A stretch of 64,000 nucleotides of DNA from Aplectana chamaeleonis (lineage: Eukaryota > Nematoda > Chromadorea > Rhabditida > Cosmocercidae), in NCBI GenBank assembly GCA_029168955.1, contig JAPDOI010001756.1, positions 62,001 to 126,000 on the forward strand, given 5' to 3'. The translations under genes were made by a program, and so were the position numbers. Below, one piece after another: positions 44,401-55,160 of the stretch; the first letter of the stretch is position 1, and each line of letters begins with the position of its first letter. Below the pieces are notes generated by a model. The model did not search any database. It was not told the origin of the DNA and saw only the letters and a program-made list of their open reading frames with translations.

Positions 44401-46764
44401 TTGGAACATCCAGATCCAATCGTATAAGACCTCTTTCACAGTGCGATCGCAGTGCGACGCTTTTGCGTGCACGGCGGTGAGTCTTTCACGTCGACGTGCA
44501 ATGCACAACGATGCGATCGAGGCCTCGAAACGCCGAACTGCGTGATTCAAACAGTTTCTGAAGGGGTCTGCAGAGTTGCAACAACCGGCGAGTGGTTGCC
44601 GAGCGTCAGCCTGGACGCGGCAGCTGAAATAATCATCGTCGCCGCGTCAGTTGCCGCTCGCTGGTAGTGAAGCAGGGCCATCGCCGCATCAGAACACTAT
44701 GCGATGCCCCCTCGTCGCCCCTCACGCCGTGTCGATCGCCCTCGTCGCGTAATGTAATCGATGTCGCATCACCCAGCGCTATTCGTCGCTGCGAGCAACA
44801 CCGCGACTTGAAGTCCGCAGGCCTCTTGAGGCGATTGTGTCCGGACGTGCTGCGACCTGACCGTGCGATGCGACCAAATCGATGTGAAAGGCTTCTAATC
44901 GATCGCGATCGCACTGTGAAAGATGCCTAAGGCCGGAATCATACTTCCCGCGACCAGCGACGGCGACTGTGCACATCAGGTATATCGATTTTCGGTCGAT
45001 ATAGATGGTAAACATTGCGTCGCGTAGCTCGTCGTTGGAAGTATGATCCCGGCCTAAGACTTGACTAGGTTTTCAGTCAGCCAGGTATAGACTGTAATGT
45101 CGGTACACCTTTCACATCCCGTTATGCGGGTGAAGGATAGATGTTTCAGTGAAAGTTTACCGAGCAGTTGAGTGAGAGCGGTGCTGGGGTTTTACTGATG
45201 CATTGCTATGAAGCGCTCTCCCAAAAAGAAATCACGCAGGTTCAACCTCACCCAAAACGTTTCACAATCAACTCAGCGCCTTGTGTAAAGGCCGGTTAGC
45301 AGATAAATTTATAGCAAAATATAATCCGCATCACAAAAAAAGCAGCTTCAACCATTCATTGCAAAAAGACAGACATGACCTACCCATCATTGCTTGAATT
45401 TCGCTAACTCCTTGTGTGAAAAGAACACGGCTGAGCAAAAGATGGATAGGAACACGAGGCTCGCCTCCCAGAACCATAGCAGGAAACGAGGCACTGAAAA
45501 TGAGTGTGCATTTACAAAAAAGAAAAACGGGAAGCATATGGATACGTTGCTAAATAAGGTATAGGTATTATAAGTATAAAGTAAATATAAGTTAGCATAT
45601 GAAAAACGGATAATTGTTTATGTACAAAAGGCTCATCGACAGGTAGACTGTTTCATTCCAAGTGAACTCATGTTTTCGGTTATCACAGCGCGGAGCGGTG
45701 GCTTTTTCGTCGGAACCTCCTTATCACTAGTTATATTTCACGTGATAATCGAAATCAGCGGGTCACTAGGGATGTATAGTTTACAGCAGTGGAAGTAGGA
45801 CCTGGTGAGGTTGCGGACTTTTCCTAACATACGGTAGTTTGTTAGTGGTATCACTCATTTTTCCGAAGCAGCTGTGTTAGATCGGTGAGTCTGCGTTTTC
45901 ACCGATACAACCACATTTGTGGTAGCAATCAAAACAGGTGAAAATATGAGGGTGGAAACAAAAAACTCACCGACCAACCTCAGTTATTCCGAGAAAATGA
46001 GTGATAACACAATCAGACTACAGTATGTTAGGAAGAGTCCGCAACCTCACCAGGTCTTACTTCCATTGCTGTAGACTATACCAGAGCTTACCTCAGCGAG
46101 GATCTTCGCAGTTTACCACATTCCTGATTTCTACTGACTTTCTTGTTGCTTCTACGGTTTTCCTTATCAATGTTTTTTTTTTGAAACCGCGTATGATGCA
46201 TATCCACGTAAGTACTAAATAAATAAATACGGCCCTTGTTATGTCCCTCCCATGGGATGCCTATATCGAAGAAAAATCACGTGACCACACATCCAAAAGT
46301 TGCCCGAAAAGAGGGATAGCGATAACACCTGCTGTCCCATCGAAAAAAAAAACGTAAAACTCGTTCTGACCACATTCACTAACCGTGTACTATTGTGGTG
46401 AGATCTGCCAAAAGGTGACGTTTTATGCTCATCGCAAGAGGAGCTAAGAGACATATTACTCGGCTAAGGGAGCCAGCCGCAAAAAACATTCTTTTGAGAG
46501 GACTACCTCTAACTTCTAGCTCGATGAGTACACACAGCAGACAATTTAGGGTGGATATATCATTCTGCTCTCTAATGCGAGGTGGAAAACAACCACGTCA
46601 CACACGCACTGCACAGCAACATGGATAATCCAGAAAAACACCAAAAATCAATCGAGAAGCGCCGGCTGCGCTACGAGTGGTCGAGTTTTGGGACTGCCGG
46701 GACATGATTGAAATCACTCCCACATTCCTTACCTTTGCACAGCGTATCCACATTTGTTTTCCAT
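35433..46764 (-). CDS. daf-5: Ski/Sno family transcriptional co-repressor (DAF-5-like), complete 10-exon model
   Basis: Exons, in gene order on the minus strand: 46764-46733, 45493-45384, 43470-43281, 39728-39558, 39421-39223, 38010-37804, 37610-37466, 37015-36927, 35867-35661, 35606-35433. Every junction is GT-AG, phases agree, and the total is 1524 nt (507 residues plus TAG). Exons 2-3 encode a Dachshund-homology domain (VLGGEPRVPIHLLL, then LVTRSDAERICGIV, matching the TDAERLC region of Ski). Exons 4-5 encode the SMAD4-binding zinc domain (CQECECLF, HSHSE, TVHWGFDPTNW). Exons 7-9 look helical and coiled-coil-like (KLMGDVVKELRSNCDRLERL). The C-terminus is Gln/Met rich. In C. elegans the only Ski/Sno protein known to me, DAF-5, acts in the nucleus with the co-SMAD DAF-3 in dauer TGF-beta signalling; that role is inferred here. 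The start is the weakest point: the short first exon was chosen because its phase fits, and alternative upstream exons exist. Confidence 0.8.
36517..36654. mobile_element. Short MITE with AGTCGGCACGGAT termini
   Basis: ACAGTCGGCACGGAT and ATCCGTGCCAACTA at about 140 bp distance, TA-like flanks. Confidence 0.55.
38011..39222. other. Ski/Sno intron 5
   Basis: A 138-codon plus-strand frame (38267-38683) has no recognised motif and runs opposite to the gene. The flanking exons join in phase without it. Confidence 0.4.
40078..40295. mobile_element. Second copy of the TAGTTAGG MITE, in a Ski/Sno intron
   Basis: AGTTAGGTCCGTGGCTTG at the left and CAAGCTACGGACCTAACTA at the right; TTTCCTCAAGAAAA-type arms as in the copy at 4293. 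Confidence 0.75.
41237..41487. mobile_element. 250 bp inverted-repeat element in a Ski/Sno intron
   Basis: GCCGATCCAG to CTGGATCGGC, with arms TTCGGCCAACGT and GAGCAGATCG pairing to the inverse on the right. Confidence 0.7.
44434..44922. mobile_element. MITE with TTCACAGTGCGATCGC termini in Ski/Sno intron 2
   Basis: TTCACAGTGCGATCGC and GCGATCGCACTGTGAA are exact inverses over 16 bases. It is followed at once by another MITE. Confidence 0.75.
44927..45058. mobile_element. Short MITE, GGCCGGAATCATACTTCC family
   Basis: CTAAGGCCGGAATCATACTT and AAGTATGATCCCGGCCTAAG are inverted ends. Related to 14192-14665. Confidence 0.7.
45776..46078. mobile_element. TA-flanked MITE with ~110 bp terminal repeats
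   Basis: TAGTTTACAGCAGTGGAAG and its inverse before 46078. Arms contain GGTGAGGTTGCGGACT. A second copy is at 31521-31958. Confidence 0.75.
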
Positions 46765-46952
46765 TTAATTATTACAGGTGTTGCGTGCATAATGACTTAA
46801 CACAAGACAAAAAGTAAAAGAAAAAAACCGCCACGAATATACTAAAACAAGAGCCTGTACAATAGCGATAGGGCTTGAAACAGGCTCAGTCGTCCTCAGT
46901 CATCAAGCACTGATCCTAGATAGGTTTAAAGACGAAAAGACTTGTAGGCAGA

Positions 46953-47069
46953 GGCCGTGTTCACGAAACTACGGGAGCCTCCCGGGAGAGTCTAAAGTCC
47001 GCGCGCCGCATAAATCGGCTGGTTCAAAAACCATTCCCGGGAGGCTCCCGTAGCTTCATGAATACGGCC
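46953..47069. mobile_element. 117 bp palindromic MITE
   Basis: GGCCGTGTTCACGAAACTAC pairs with the inverse ending TACGGCC; CGGGAGCCTCCCGGGA is almost perfectly matched. Confidence 0.75.
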
Positions 47070-48744
47070 ACAGGTGGCACCTTTCAACTAGCTTTTAGCA
47101 AGCAATACCGGCCCTATTAACAAAGAAGTGGCGTCCTAAACTCTTTCTCGCTCTGTTATGGACCGGCTTAAAAATGCTACCTCTTGTGGTAGATGTCCTA
47201 AGTTAGTAAAGGAAGTCTCTTAACCTGAGACCAACGTGTCTATACAAGAGGGAAACCGCGAGTAGGTGTTCAATTTCAGTGCGGCACGGTAAAATGGGCG
47301 TGACCAAGTGCATCGCGCCATAGTCCCCCCCCCGCTAAGATATCCTCTATAAAACGCCGTAATTCTCATCATTAATAGCTCCAGTGGCGCGCGCCATCCT
47401 GCTATCTCCGTCTCTCCAGAGCTCTCTCGCGCTCTCTAACATCCGCTCCGCACCAACATGCGTAGGAACCATGAGAAGTTAGCGGTTTTACAGCCTGTAG
47501 CACCTGAAATTCTACATTACGGTGGGTATGCGGTAGTTTGGGCAAAGCTTCAGGTTCCAGCCAGAATTTACTATTCTGAAGTCATTCAGTGTGCTTGATT
47601 AGATGTCTACTTGTCGAGGAGGTGGATCGCAAAAATCTTCCACAATTTTGGTCAACGGGTGGGTCGTAGCTCTGTCGGAACTTCGCGAATCGGAATGAAC
47701 TACTCAATTTCGAAAAAAAAAAGAAAATTGGAAGGCAAAAAAACCACGAAAAATCGGGATTTTAGAATACCGTTTATTCCAAGATTCTAAATCACCCATC
47801 AAGGTATTTTCGATTTTCTTCCTCAATTTCTAGCGTAAGTCGAAAATCGGAAGGACAAAAACCATCGGACACCAGGAGTCCTTCCATCCCTGGTTCGCAA
47901 GATCAGTAGCGATGGGAAGCACCACAAATCACGCATTAGTGCAGGTCGATCGAAGCTAATCCCTCACTCATCAATGCCACAGATTTCATACTGAATATGC
48001 ACATGCAATCGGAATTGCTCGCACTGAGCGGTTTGATCCCTCTTGGTGGTGTAGTTTGCGCTGGCGCGCGTTCGGTACATCTATTGTAACATATAATCCA
48101 AGCAACTCAAATACGAAACCGCAACACTGTTTGTCGAGAGAAAGGAGAGAAAATTGCTCTAGGTCAAATGATTTCGTGCCCAATTGCTGGGTGCGGCTTC
48201 CTCATTGAATGACACGAAAGGGCACAGGGGTAGGTAAAGCCTAGCTTGCTCAGATGAGCCCGGGCGGAGCAAGCAGCGGAGCGGTCAGTGATGGCAAAAT
48301 ACAACAATGATAGGGATATTATGACATGATAAACCCAATAAGCCTTACTTTGACCGGCTCAAAATGAGGAAGAAACGCTTTAAGTATGGGGCGGGATTAC
48401 TTCGGCCTTCGGCCAATCCGCAACGTCTTAAGGGGTGGAAAGACTTCCATTGATTGGGCGACGAAGGGCATAACTCCGCCCCATCCCTCTATCTACCCCT
48501 GTACCCACAGACGATATATGCTCCGATTTTGCGCCCAACGCAGACTACACCGTCAAGATAGAACCAAATAGAGCGTGATCCGTGAGGATTATAAACTCCA
48601 GGAAAAACGAAGCCAATTCTTTCAGTTGGAGAAACCCTGTTTGTATTTTCCCCGACAGAGTTATACAGAGAGACGAAAAGGACACAGAGATTGTGCACAC
48701 AGAAGACAAATATCGATCAATACTGTAGAAAACGACTGACCCAC
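47070..48744. other. No certain exon; region between candidate N-terminal exons and the Ski/Sno start
   Basis: No frame joins the candidate exons at 48745-48977 to the Dachshund exon with good splice sites. A CTCTC-rich stretch lies at 47400-47450. Confidence 0.35.
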
Positions 48745-48977
48745 TGATGGTGACCCAGGCGGCGATTCCTTCTGATTCGCAGGGGCTCATCGATGGATTC
48801 GGTGTCATTGGAATCGCTGAACAATATAGAGATAATAATCAATGCGACTACACATCCACAACTGTGCCCAGATCGAAGTTACACGAAGTCAATAATTATT
48901 ATACCTGAGGGGAATTCGGGTAATCGATACAGCAGTGGATCGGCGGTGAGCGCGGCATCCTGTGTAGCGGTGGCCAT
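48745..48977 (-). CDS. Candidate first two coding exons, possibly an alternative N-terminus of the Ski/Sno gene
   Basis: An ATG at 48977-48975 opens MATATQDAALTADPLLYRLP, ending at the donor at 48905 (GTATAA). A second exon, 48816-48745, follows an acceptor TTGTTCAG, continues the frame (IPMTPNPSMSPCESEG) and ends at GTGGGT. Both exons lie upstream of, and on the same strand as, the Ski/Sno gene, just below a GC-rich island. The phase after exon 2 does not fit the Dachshund-domain exon at 45493 directly, so at least one more exon would be needed. The peptide is not recognised. It may instead be a separate gene. Confidence 0.35.
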
Positions 48978-49330
48978 CGTCTGGGTAGTGTGAGAACACT
49001 AGAGAACAGCGCGTCGGGCGGCGGCTGGTGACTGACTGTGTCTAGACTGGCCTCAACCAGAGCGTGCACAGCGTGAGGAGACGCAGTCGGCGCGTCTGAT
49101 GACGATGGAGACGGGTGACGGGCCAGAGTGCGAGAGCGCCAGCCGATATCCCACGTCGAACCCGTCTGCCCCCGCCCGGCCGGCGCCCGTCCGTCACTCG
49201 CAGCCTGTGTGATCCCTGCACTCCAATCGACCACCTTGCCGACGCCGCCGTCCGTCCGTCCTCACGCGGCCCCCGATGCTCAACGGGGCGACGACGATCA
49301 CGATGCACGTGACGTCGTCGCTGGTGCCGC
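48905..49330. promoter_or_regulatory. GC-rich island upstream of the minus-strand start at 48977
   Basis: About 400 bases, densest from 49000 to 49320, are visibly much richer in G and C, including CpG, than the rest of the window, and are open on both strands in several frames. Position directly 5' of the ATG exon at 48977 suggests a promoter or untranslated first exon. No TATA box or other defined site was recognised. Confidence 0.3.
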
Positions 49331-49689
49331 ACAACGATCGCCCAACGCTGCTGCCCCTCGTGCCACACCGCAACAAACCTGCCATCGCCTCATTGGGAAT
49401 CGTCGTCTGCCCAGCATGGCTTACTTCGGCCGCCACAGCGGCATACTGCAATAAAACAACGATAACGAGCAACTTGTTCTCCTACCTTCCTACATAAAGG
49501 CGTTCTCAGCATCCAGGGGGGATTTCACAGCGAAAGGTCATCGACCTTTCCGCGATAAATAATGGATTGTTTAGCATCATATACGATTAACAGATTTATC
49601 ATAAGAAGTTAAAAAAACACCCAATCCTTAGAAAGGGTGTGGAACCGCTCTACTTGAAAGCTGACAGATTCAAGGCAGTGTTCATGATG

Positions 49690-49910
49690 AAAATTCGAGA
49701 ATTAAAATTTTGGATTTATTCGAATATGCAATTTATTCGGGAATTTGAATTTTGGAATTATCCGAATATTCGATTTATTCGGGAATTTGAATTTTGGAAT
49801 TATCCGAATATTCGATTTATTTGGGAACTTGAATTTTGGATTTATCCGAATATTCGATTTTTTCGGGAATTTGAATTTTGGAATTATCCGAATACCGTAT
49901 TTCCTGTAAA
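49690..49910. repeat. 42 bp tandem repeat (GGGAATTTGAATTTTGGA)
   Basis: Five units each with GAATTTGAATTTTGGA and CCGAATATTCGATTTATTC. The 14-residue period gives long but meaningless reading frames on both strands. Confidence 0.85.
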
Positions 49911-50244
49911 TGAACACCCGGGTGTACTATTTTTCAACCTTCGAGAGTCAATATAGGCAAGCCAAAGTGGGACAATAATGAACTACTCGGCGAACACTAA
50001 ATGATCATCATCAATAAAGTCATTGTTTAAGTTTTAAGTCCCCCTCAAGATCAACCTCTTCGAAAATGTCAACAAGGGTTTGGGTGTCATTTCGAGCGGC
50101 GCGTAGCTGTTCACGTCCGATAGGAAGGGGTCTCCAATGTCTTTCCGGCTGAAGTGGGGGGGGGGTTCTAATCTAAAGGAGTGTTCTATTTTTCAACCTA
50201 CACCGAAGGGGGGGGGTTTAAATAGAGGGGGGTGTTCAATAACA

Positions 50245-50480
50245 GGAAATACGGAATTAGATTTATTTGGGAATTTGAAATTTGGACTTATCCCAATATT
50301 CGATTTATTCGGGAGTTTGGATTTTGGATTTATTCGAATACTCTATTTATTCAGGAGTTTAAATTTTGGATTTATTCGAATATGCGATTTATTCGGGAAT
50401 TTGAATTTTGGATTAAATTAAGTATTCGATTTATTCGAGAATTAAAATTTCGAATTCATTCGAATATCCCATTCATTTGT
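50245..50480. repeat. Second block of the 42 bp repeat
   Basis: Same unit as 49690-49910 with more divergence. Between the two blocks the sequence GTATTTCCTG...GAACACCC occurs in inverse orientation (49890 and 50235), with polyG runs. Confidence 0.75.
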
Positions 50481-50539
50481 GAATTAAATTTTCGGGGTTT
50501 ATTTGAGTACTCGGCCAATTCTAGTGCATCACACTCGAA

Positions 50540-51139
50540 TTAGACTGAACCTATTTCGTTTACATATGAAATAGAAACTTTTCAAAATGTCATTCTGCAA
50601 ATGGGGTAATCCTTTTTTGTGTGCAAGTTTTACGCAGTTTGTTTTTGTGCGCAAGATTCTCGTTGCGCGCTATAATTCGAGCTTGATTTCCTTTTCTTAC
50701 ATCGGTTCGTCCGGGTATGATTGACATGGCAAAGAATGGCGCGTTGGTCGATGTCGTGTGGGCGCTCCTCCCCCACAAAGCTTGGAATCTAGTGCGGCAC
50801 CGCATACAACCATTTTGCCGAAAAATTCTCCAGCGGCGATCAATGCATTGACATCTACTTGAAATCACAACGTCACATTTACCGCTACCACAGTAGCCGC
50901 TTTCTGCTCAAACTGGATCGTTGAATCTGGAGTTGTTCCGGTAATCTCTTACTCTGGCTAACTAAGCCGTCAACAACAGGTTCATCCGCCCACTCGCCGC
51001 TACTTATGAACTGGCGGATATCTGATTGTTGCTCAGCTACCATTTTCTCTCCACTCGAAATTTTCGACGGGCGCTGTCGTATTGATTGCATGTCCCACCT
51101 TGTTTCACATGCATAGGCGACATTCATACCCCTCAACGT
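50540..51139 (-). other. Unresolved open frames
   Basis: The minus strand has frames of 83 codons (51136-50885) and 92 codons (50868-50590) with ordinary amino-acid composition (KMVAEQQSDIRQF) but no motif I can name. They may be relics of a mobile gene. Confidence 0.2.
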
Positions 51140-51353
51140 CAGCGCATCAGGGCTGTGCGTAACTGAATTTTGTTATTTCGTAAATCGTAAATCGTAATTT
51201 TTCAAATTCCTCGTAATTCGTAAATCGTAATTCGTAATTCGTAACAGATAATGAATAATCACACACATGGCTTAAACCTCATTCGATATGGAAACACCTC
51301 ATCACTAAAGTGCCGAGTTATCTTCAGACAAAACCTCAAGCCCTACCTTTGAT

Positions 51354-53410
51354 GTGGAAACACTTCTGGAGCATTTACGGCGCTTGGCGTTCAAAAAATC
51401 TCAGGCATGGAGTCGGGCTAGAGTTACCAATGCAGCAAATGCTTGGGAGATGTATAGGGCTATATGTTTCAGATTTAACAAGCAATTGAAAAAATTCAAC
51501 AGAAATATTGAAAAGAGGATCATTGAATCAGGTGAAAAAAAATGCGTTCTATAGACTGCTGAATGCTAAATTGAGGACAAACCCCGGTTAGGGCCTATTG
51601 AGTTTGATGGGTCCATAATAACAGACGATAAAGAGAGGTCGGAAATCTTCGCATCTGTTTTTGAAAAGCCTTTTTGCGAGGATGATGGGCCTAGTGGCGT
51701 TATGAATCCTGCCCAGGAATTCAATACTATGGATGATTCTATTTGGTTTTATCCAGAGGATGTTCACAAGTTCCTTTCTAGCTGGCCTAATTCATTTTCC
51801 GACACACCAGACCATTTGCCTTTAAAATTCATTAAACATGTAGCCCACCTCATAGTTGGACCGCTTACATATATATTTAATCTTTCGTTCATGCGAGCAG
51901 AGGTTCCGGATAGGTGGCATGTAGCCTTTGTAACTCCTATTCCAAAAAGCCCCCTCATACTAACCCTGAAAACTTTAGGCCAGTAAGCATTACCTCTATT
52001 TTCAGTAGGTTGTTCGAGAAGATCCTCAAGGTGAGAATATGCAAGCATTTGGAGGGCCACTCAATTATTTCGGATTCCCAGCATGGTTTTCAAAAGAAAA
52101 AGTCGACGGTTACGGCCATGTTGCATTCACTTAACGAATGGACCTCAAACGTGGATGAAGGAAAAGGGGTTGGTGTCATCTCTGTTGACTTTTGCAAGGC
52201 TTTCGACAGGGTCTCTCATTCCAAACTCATGTCCAAACTCGCCCTAGTTGGCATTCATCCTAGAATTATAGCATGGATAAGAGCCTTTTTAAGCAATAGG
52301 TCGTTTGTTGTTCGAGTCAACTCGACTTTTTCTGATCCCAAACCCGTTTGCAGTGGAGTACCCCAGGGAGGAGTTCTCTCTCCAATTTTATTCAATATAT
52401 TTACTTGAGTTGCCATGAATAGTTACGTTTGGTAAGGTTAAAGGCTGTGCTTTTGCGGATGATTTTAAAATTTTCTCTCCTATCCAGACGGCATGCGACA
52501 AGGAGTACTTGCAAATGGCTTTGGATAAGGTTGTAAGCTGGTTTAGAGAGTGGAGTATGTTGCTCTCAAAGGAAAAAAACTAAAGTCTTGCACATTGGAA
52601 GCGATAGTTCAGCTGCTTTTTATACCATTGATGGCCAGCAGCTCGAGGTTGTCGACGAGATATTGGATTTGGGTTTCCTGGTATGCAGCGATCTCACCTT
52701 TGATGCTCATTGTGCTAAGGCTGTGTCTTGAGCTAGTAAAGTTATGTATAGCATGTTCAGAGCCCTGTCCAGCAACAACGAAAGGGTGCTTCTTAATGCT
52801 TATAAAACGTATGTTAGACCACACCTTGAGTACGGGACTGTAATTTCCAACCCTCACAAGGTCTCGACCAGGGGTGCGTTGGAAAAACTCCAAAACAGCT
52901 TCACACGCAAGGTGACGATCAGGGTCAGGGGTCTCAGCTATGATGAAATGCTCTGCAGCATTGCTAGGAATAAGGAACTACAACTTGAATCGCTGGCTTG
53001 CAGAAGGAAAAGGTCCGATCTTCTGATGGTTTATAAGATATTGTATGGGTATGTTGGACTCAAACCAAATGATTTCCTCCAGCTCAGGGCGTCTACCACA
53101 AGAGGCAGCAGCTTCAAACTTGTCCGCAACAGAGCCAGGAAAAGTTTGAGGCACCACTTTTTTGTTAATAGAGCAGGAAGTGAGTTTGAAAAGTTACTCA
53201 AGAGGGGCGACCTCCCTACAACTCTTTCCGCTTTCAAACGTAGCTTGGATCAGTACTTGATGACTGAGGATGACAGAGCCTGTTTCAATTCATATTGGTA
53301 CTATATCTGTTTCCTGTCCTTTTATATTCAATGTTTTCTTGTTTTTCTATGTAACTTAACTATGCAGGCGTGACCTGCAATAAAACAAATATAAAAATAC
53401 AAAAACACTT
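51354..53410 (+). pseudogene. Decayed LINE reverse transcriptase (frameshifts and stops)
   Basis: A second, different non-LTR element. The reading is broken into pieces: the linker before RT (51354-51554, stop), the N-terminal RT part (51702-51960), the core (51950-52408) with NFRPVSITSIF, SVDFCKAFDRVSHS and CSGVPQGGVLSP, then FADDFK near 52450 in another frame, and the C-terminal block (52744-53373). Several frameshifts and stop codons make it inactive. The endonuclease is missing. The tail at 53380-53405 is rich in AATAAAA-type sequence. The two ends lie in inverted sequence (51286-51365 and 53405-53460), so the LINE probably landed in a MITE hairpin. That hairpin lies within the third hAT element. 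Confidence 0.85.
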
Positions 53411-53727
53411 TAGTGATGAGGTGTTTTCACATCAAAGGTAGGGCTTGAGGTTTGGTTTGAAAATAACACGGTTCTGAGCAGTACTTGAAAAAAATTTCAG
53501 TGAACGTACGTGGGATAGAAACAACTTTACAGAACAGTAAAATTTTAAGCTTGACCAAGTACCGAACCTGTGCCACGTTTTGCCCTACTCTTGAATATGG
53601 AAATATAAAGAATCATCTCTATATCAAACACAGTTCGGTGAAAGCCAAGGAGGGGAACTGTGTTAGGAAAAAATGCGGTGTTCGAGAGTTGAAGGCCATA
53701 TCTGTCTAGGGAAGGATACACACTTGT

Positions 53728-54192
53728 TTAAAGGCAGCATACACGCTCGTAAACGTGATTGAGATAACTACGGAAATAGAATGGTATGGCCTAGATTACA
53801 ACGCCTACGCATTTTGAAGTGTCAAAACGATCCACAATGCCGCTCCATTAGTTAAGTTGGCCCTGCCCTGTGTTTTCACGCCCCTGTATTTGGCCTTTTC
53901 CTACAACGCAAGGTTACTGGGTCATATTCACCGTCAGTACTGTTGGTGGATTGCCTAACAAGTGAACCACACACGTCACTGACGGCGAAGATGGCCCAGC
54001 AACCCTGCGTTGGAGGAAAATGGCAAATTCAGGGGGCGTGGAAATACAGGGCGGGGCCAACTTCTAGCTCATGTAGCGGCGTTTTGGGTCGTTTTTGACA
54101 CTTCAAAATGCGTAGGCATTATGTTGTAAGCCATACGGCTCGATCCACATTGTTATCCCAACCACGTTTACGAGCGTGTATGCTGCCTTTAA
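53728..54192. mobile_element. 465 bp near-perfect palindromic TTAA MITE, copy 2
   Basis: Same family as 10952-11420, with central GACGG stems around GAACCACACACGTCACTGAC. Its right TTAA is shared with another TTAA terminus (TTAAAGGCACTGTTCACG) at 54189. Confidence 0.85.
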
Positions 54193-54943
54193 AGGCACTG
54201 TTCACGATAAACTTCATCCTCAAATTTCCCTAGGCAAACGCTTCTCATGGCTCTCAGAAGCAGAACAGCGTCGAAGAAACAGGACGAAAAGCTACCCAGG
54301 AGCCGCAAAACGGCTTAGAAAAGTGGGCAAACCCCGCCGCTCTGGGCATGTCCGGGCCCTTTCCGCGCCGCGACGTGAACAATGGAACAATCGAGAACGT
54401 GAGATGAGCGATGGTTTCCGATAAAAGCCCCGTTCTGTCCTTCATTCTCAACTTATCTCTTTACTCAGGTCAGCTCCCATACATTGGCTGCAAAAGACGG
54501 AAGTTACAAGCCCCGGACAACTCGTCCACAATGCTTCCCTAGCTCAATTTTTGAGGCACCATAAATCCGTTCCCAGAAGGCCTTGTACAATTCCAAACAC
54601 ATCACTGGAATGAGAATGGGACCGTTTTCAAGATGGGTGAAAAACAAAGAAGATATTTTCCACCGCTCCACCGACTTGGCTCGTTTATGGAACAAAGAAG
54701 GGTTGGAACCCAATAACAAATTAGAGGCGGTCGGTGTGAAAAGCGGAGCAGTCGATCGTTAGGAATCTCATTATCAACAACTATATTTTTCCATAACCGA
54801 CCTCTCTGCTGTTAACTGCGCCCGCCTGAAAATGCCAGAGAAACTTTCACAGCATGTTGAAATTGGAAAGAACAATCAAATGCTGGAAATACAAAAAAGT
54901 TAATTTTAACCATGCTGTAGACAGCAACCTTATATTCTCTGAA

Positions 54944-55160
54944 GATTCTCGGCTCTGAGCCCCATCGAACAGAATCGGGGCCGCTTGACAGTTTGGCTCT
55001 TGCTCTCAATTTCTGCTGTTGCTGTTCGGGCGAACTACAGGTGCTCGGACAACAACAACAGTGGCCCGGAAAGCAGCAACAGTGGCTCGGACAGCAACCG
55101 AAGTCGATTCGCAGATTGAGAGAACGAGCCGAACTGTCAGTCGTCTCGAGGCCGAGAATC
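54944..55160. mobile_element. Relative of the 34640 MITE inside the third hAT
   Basis: GATTCTCGGCTC and GGCCGAGAATC ends, with shared CAACAGTGGCCCGGA and GAGAACGAGCCGAACTGTC. Confidence 0.65.

Noticed and set aside
49042..49454. Arg-rich 108-codon frames on both strands
   Set aside because: High GC removes stop codons in several frames at once; no motif and no single favoured frame.
49639..50543. Frames with a 14-residue period
   Set aside because: Translation of the 42 bp minisatellite; present on both strands.
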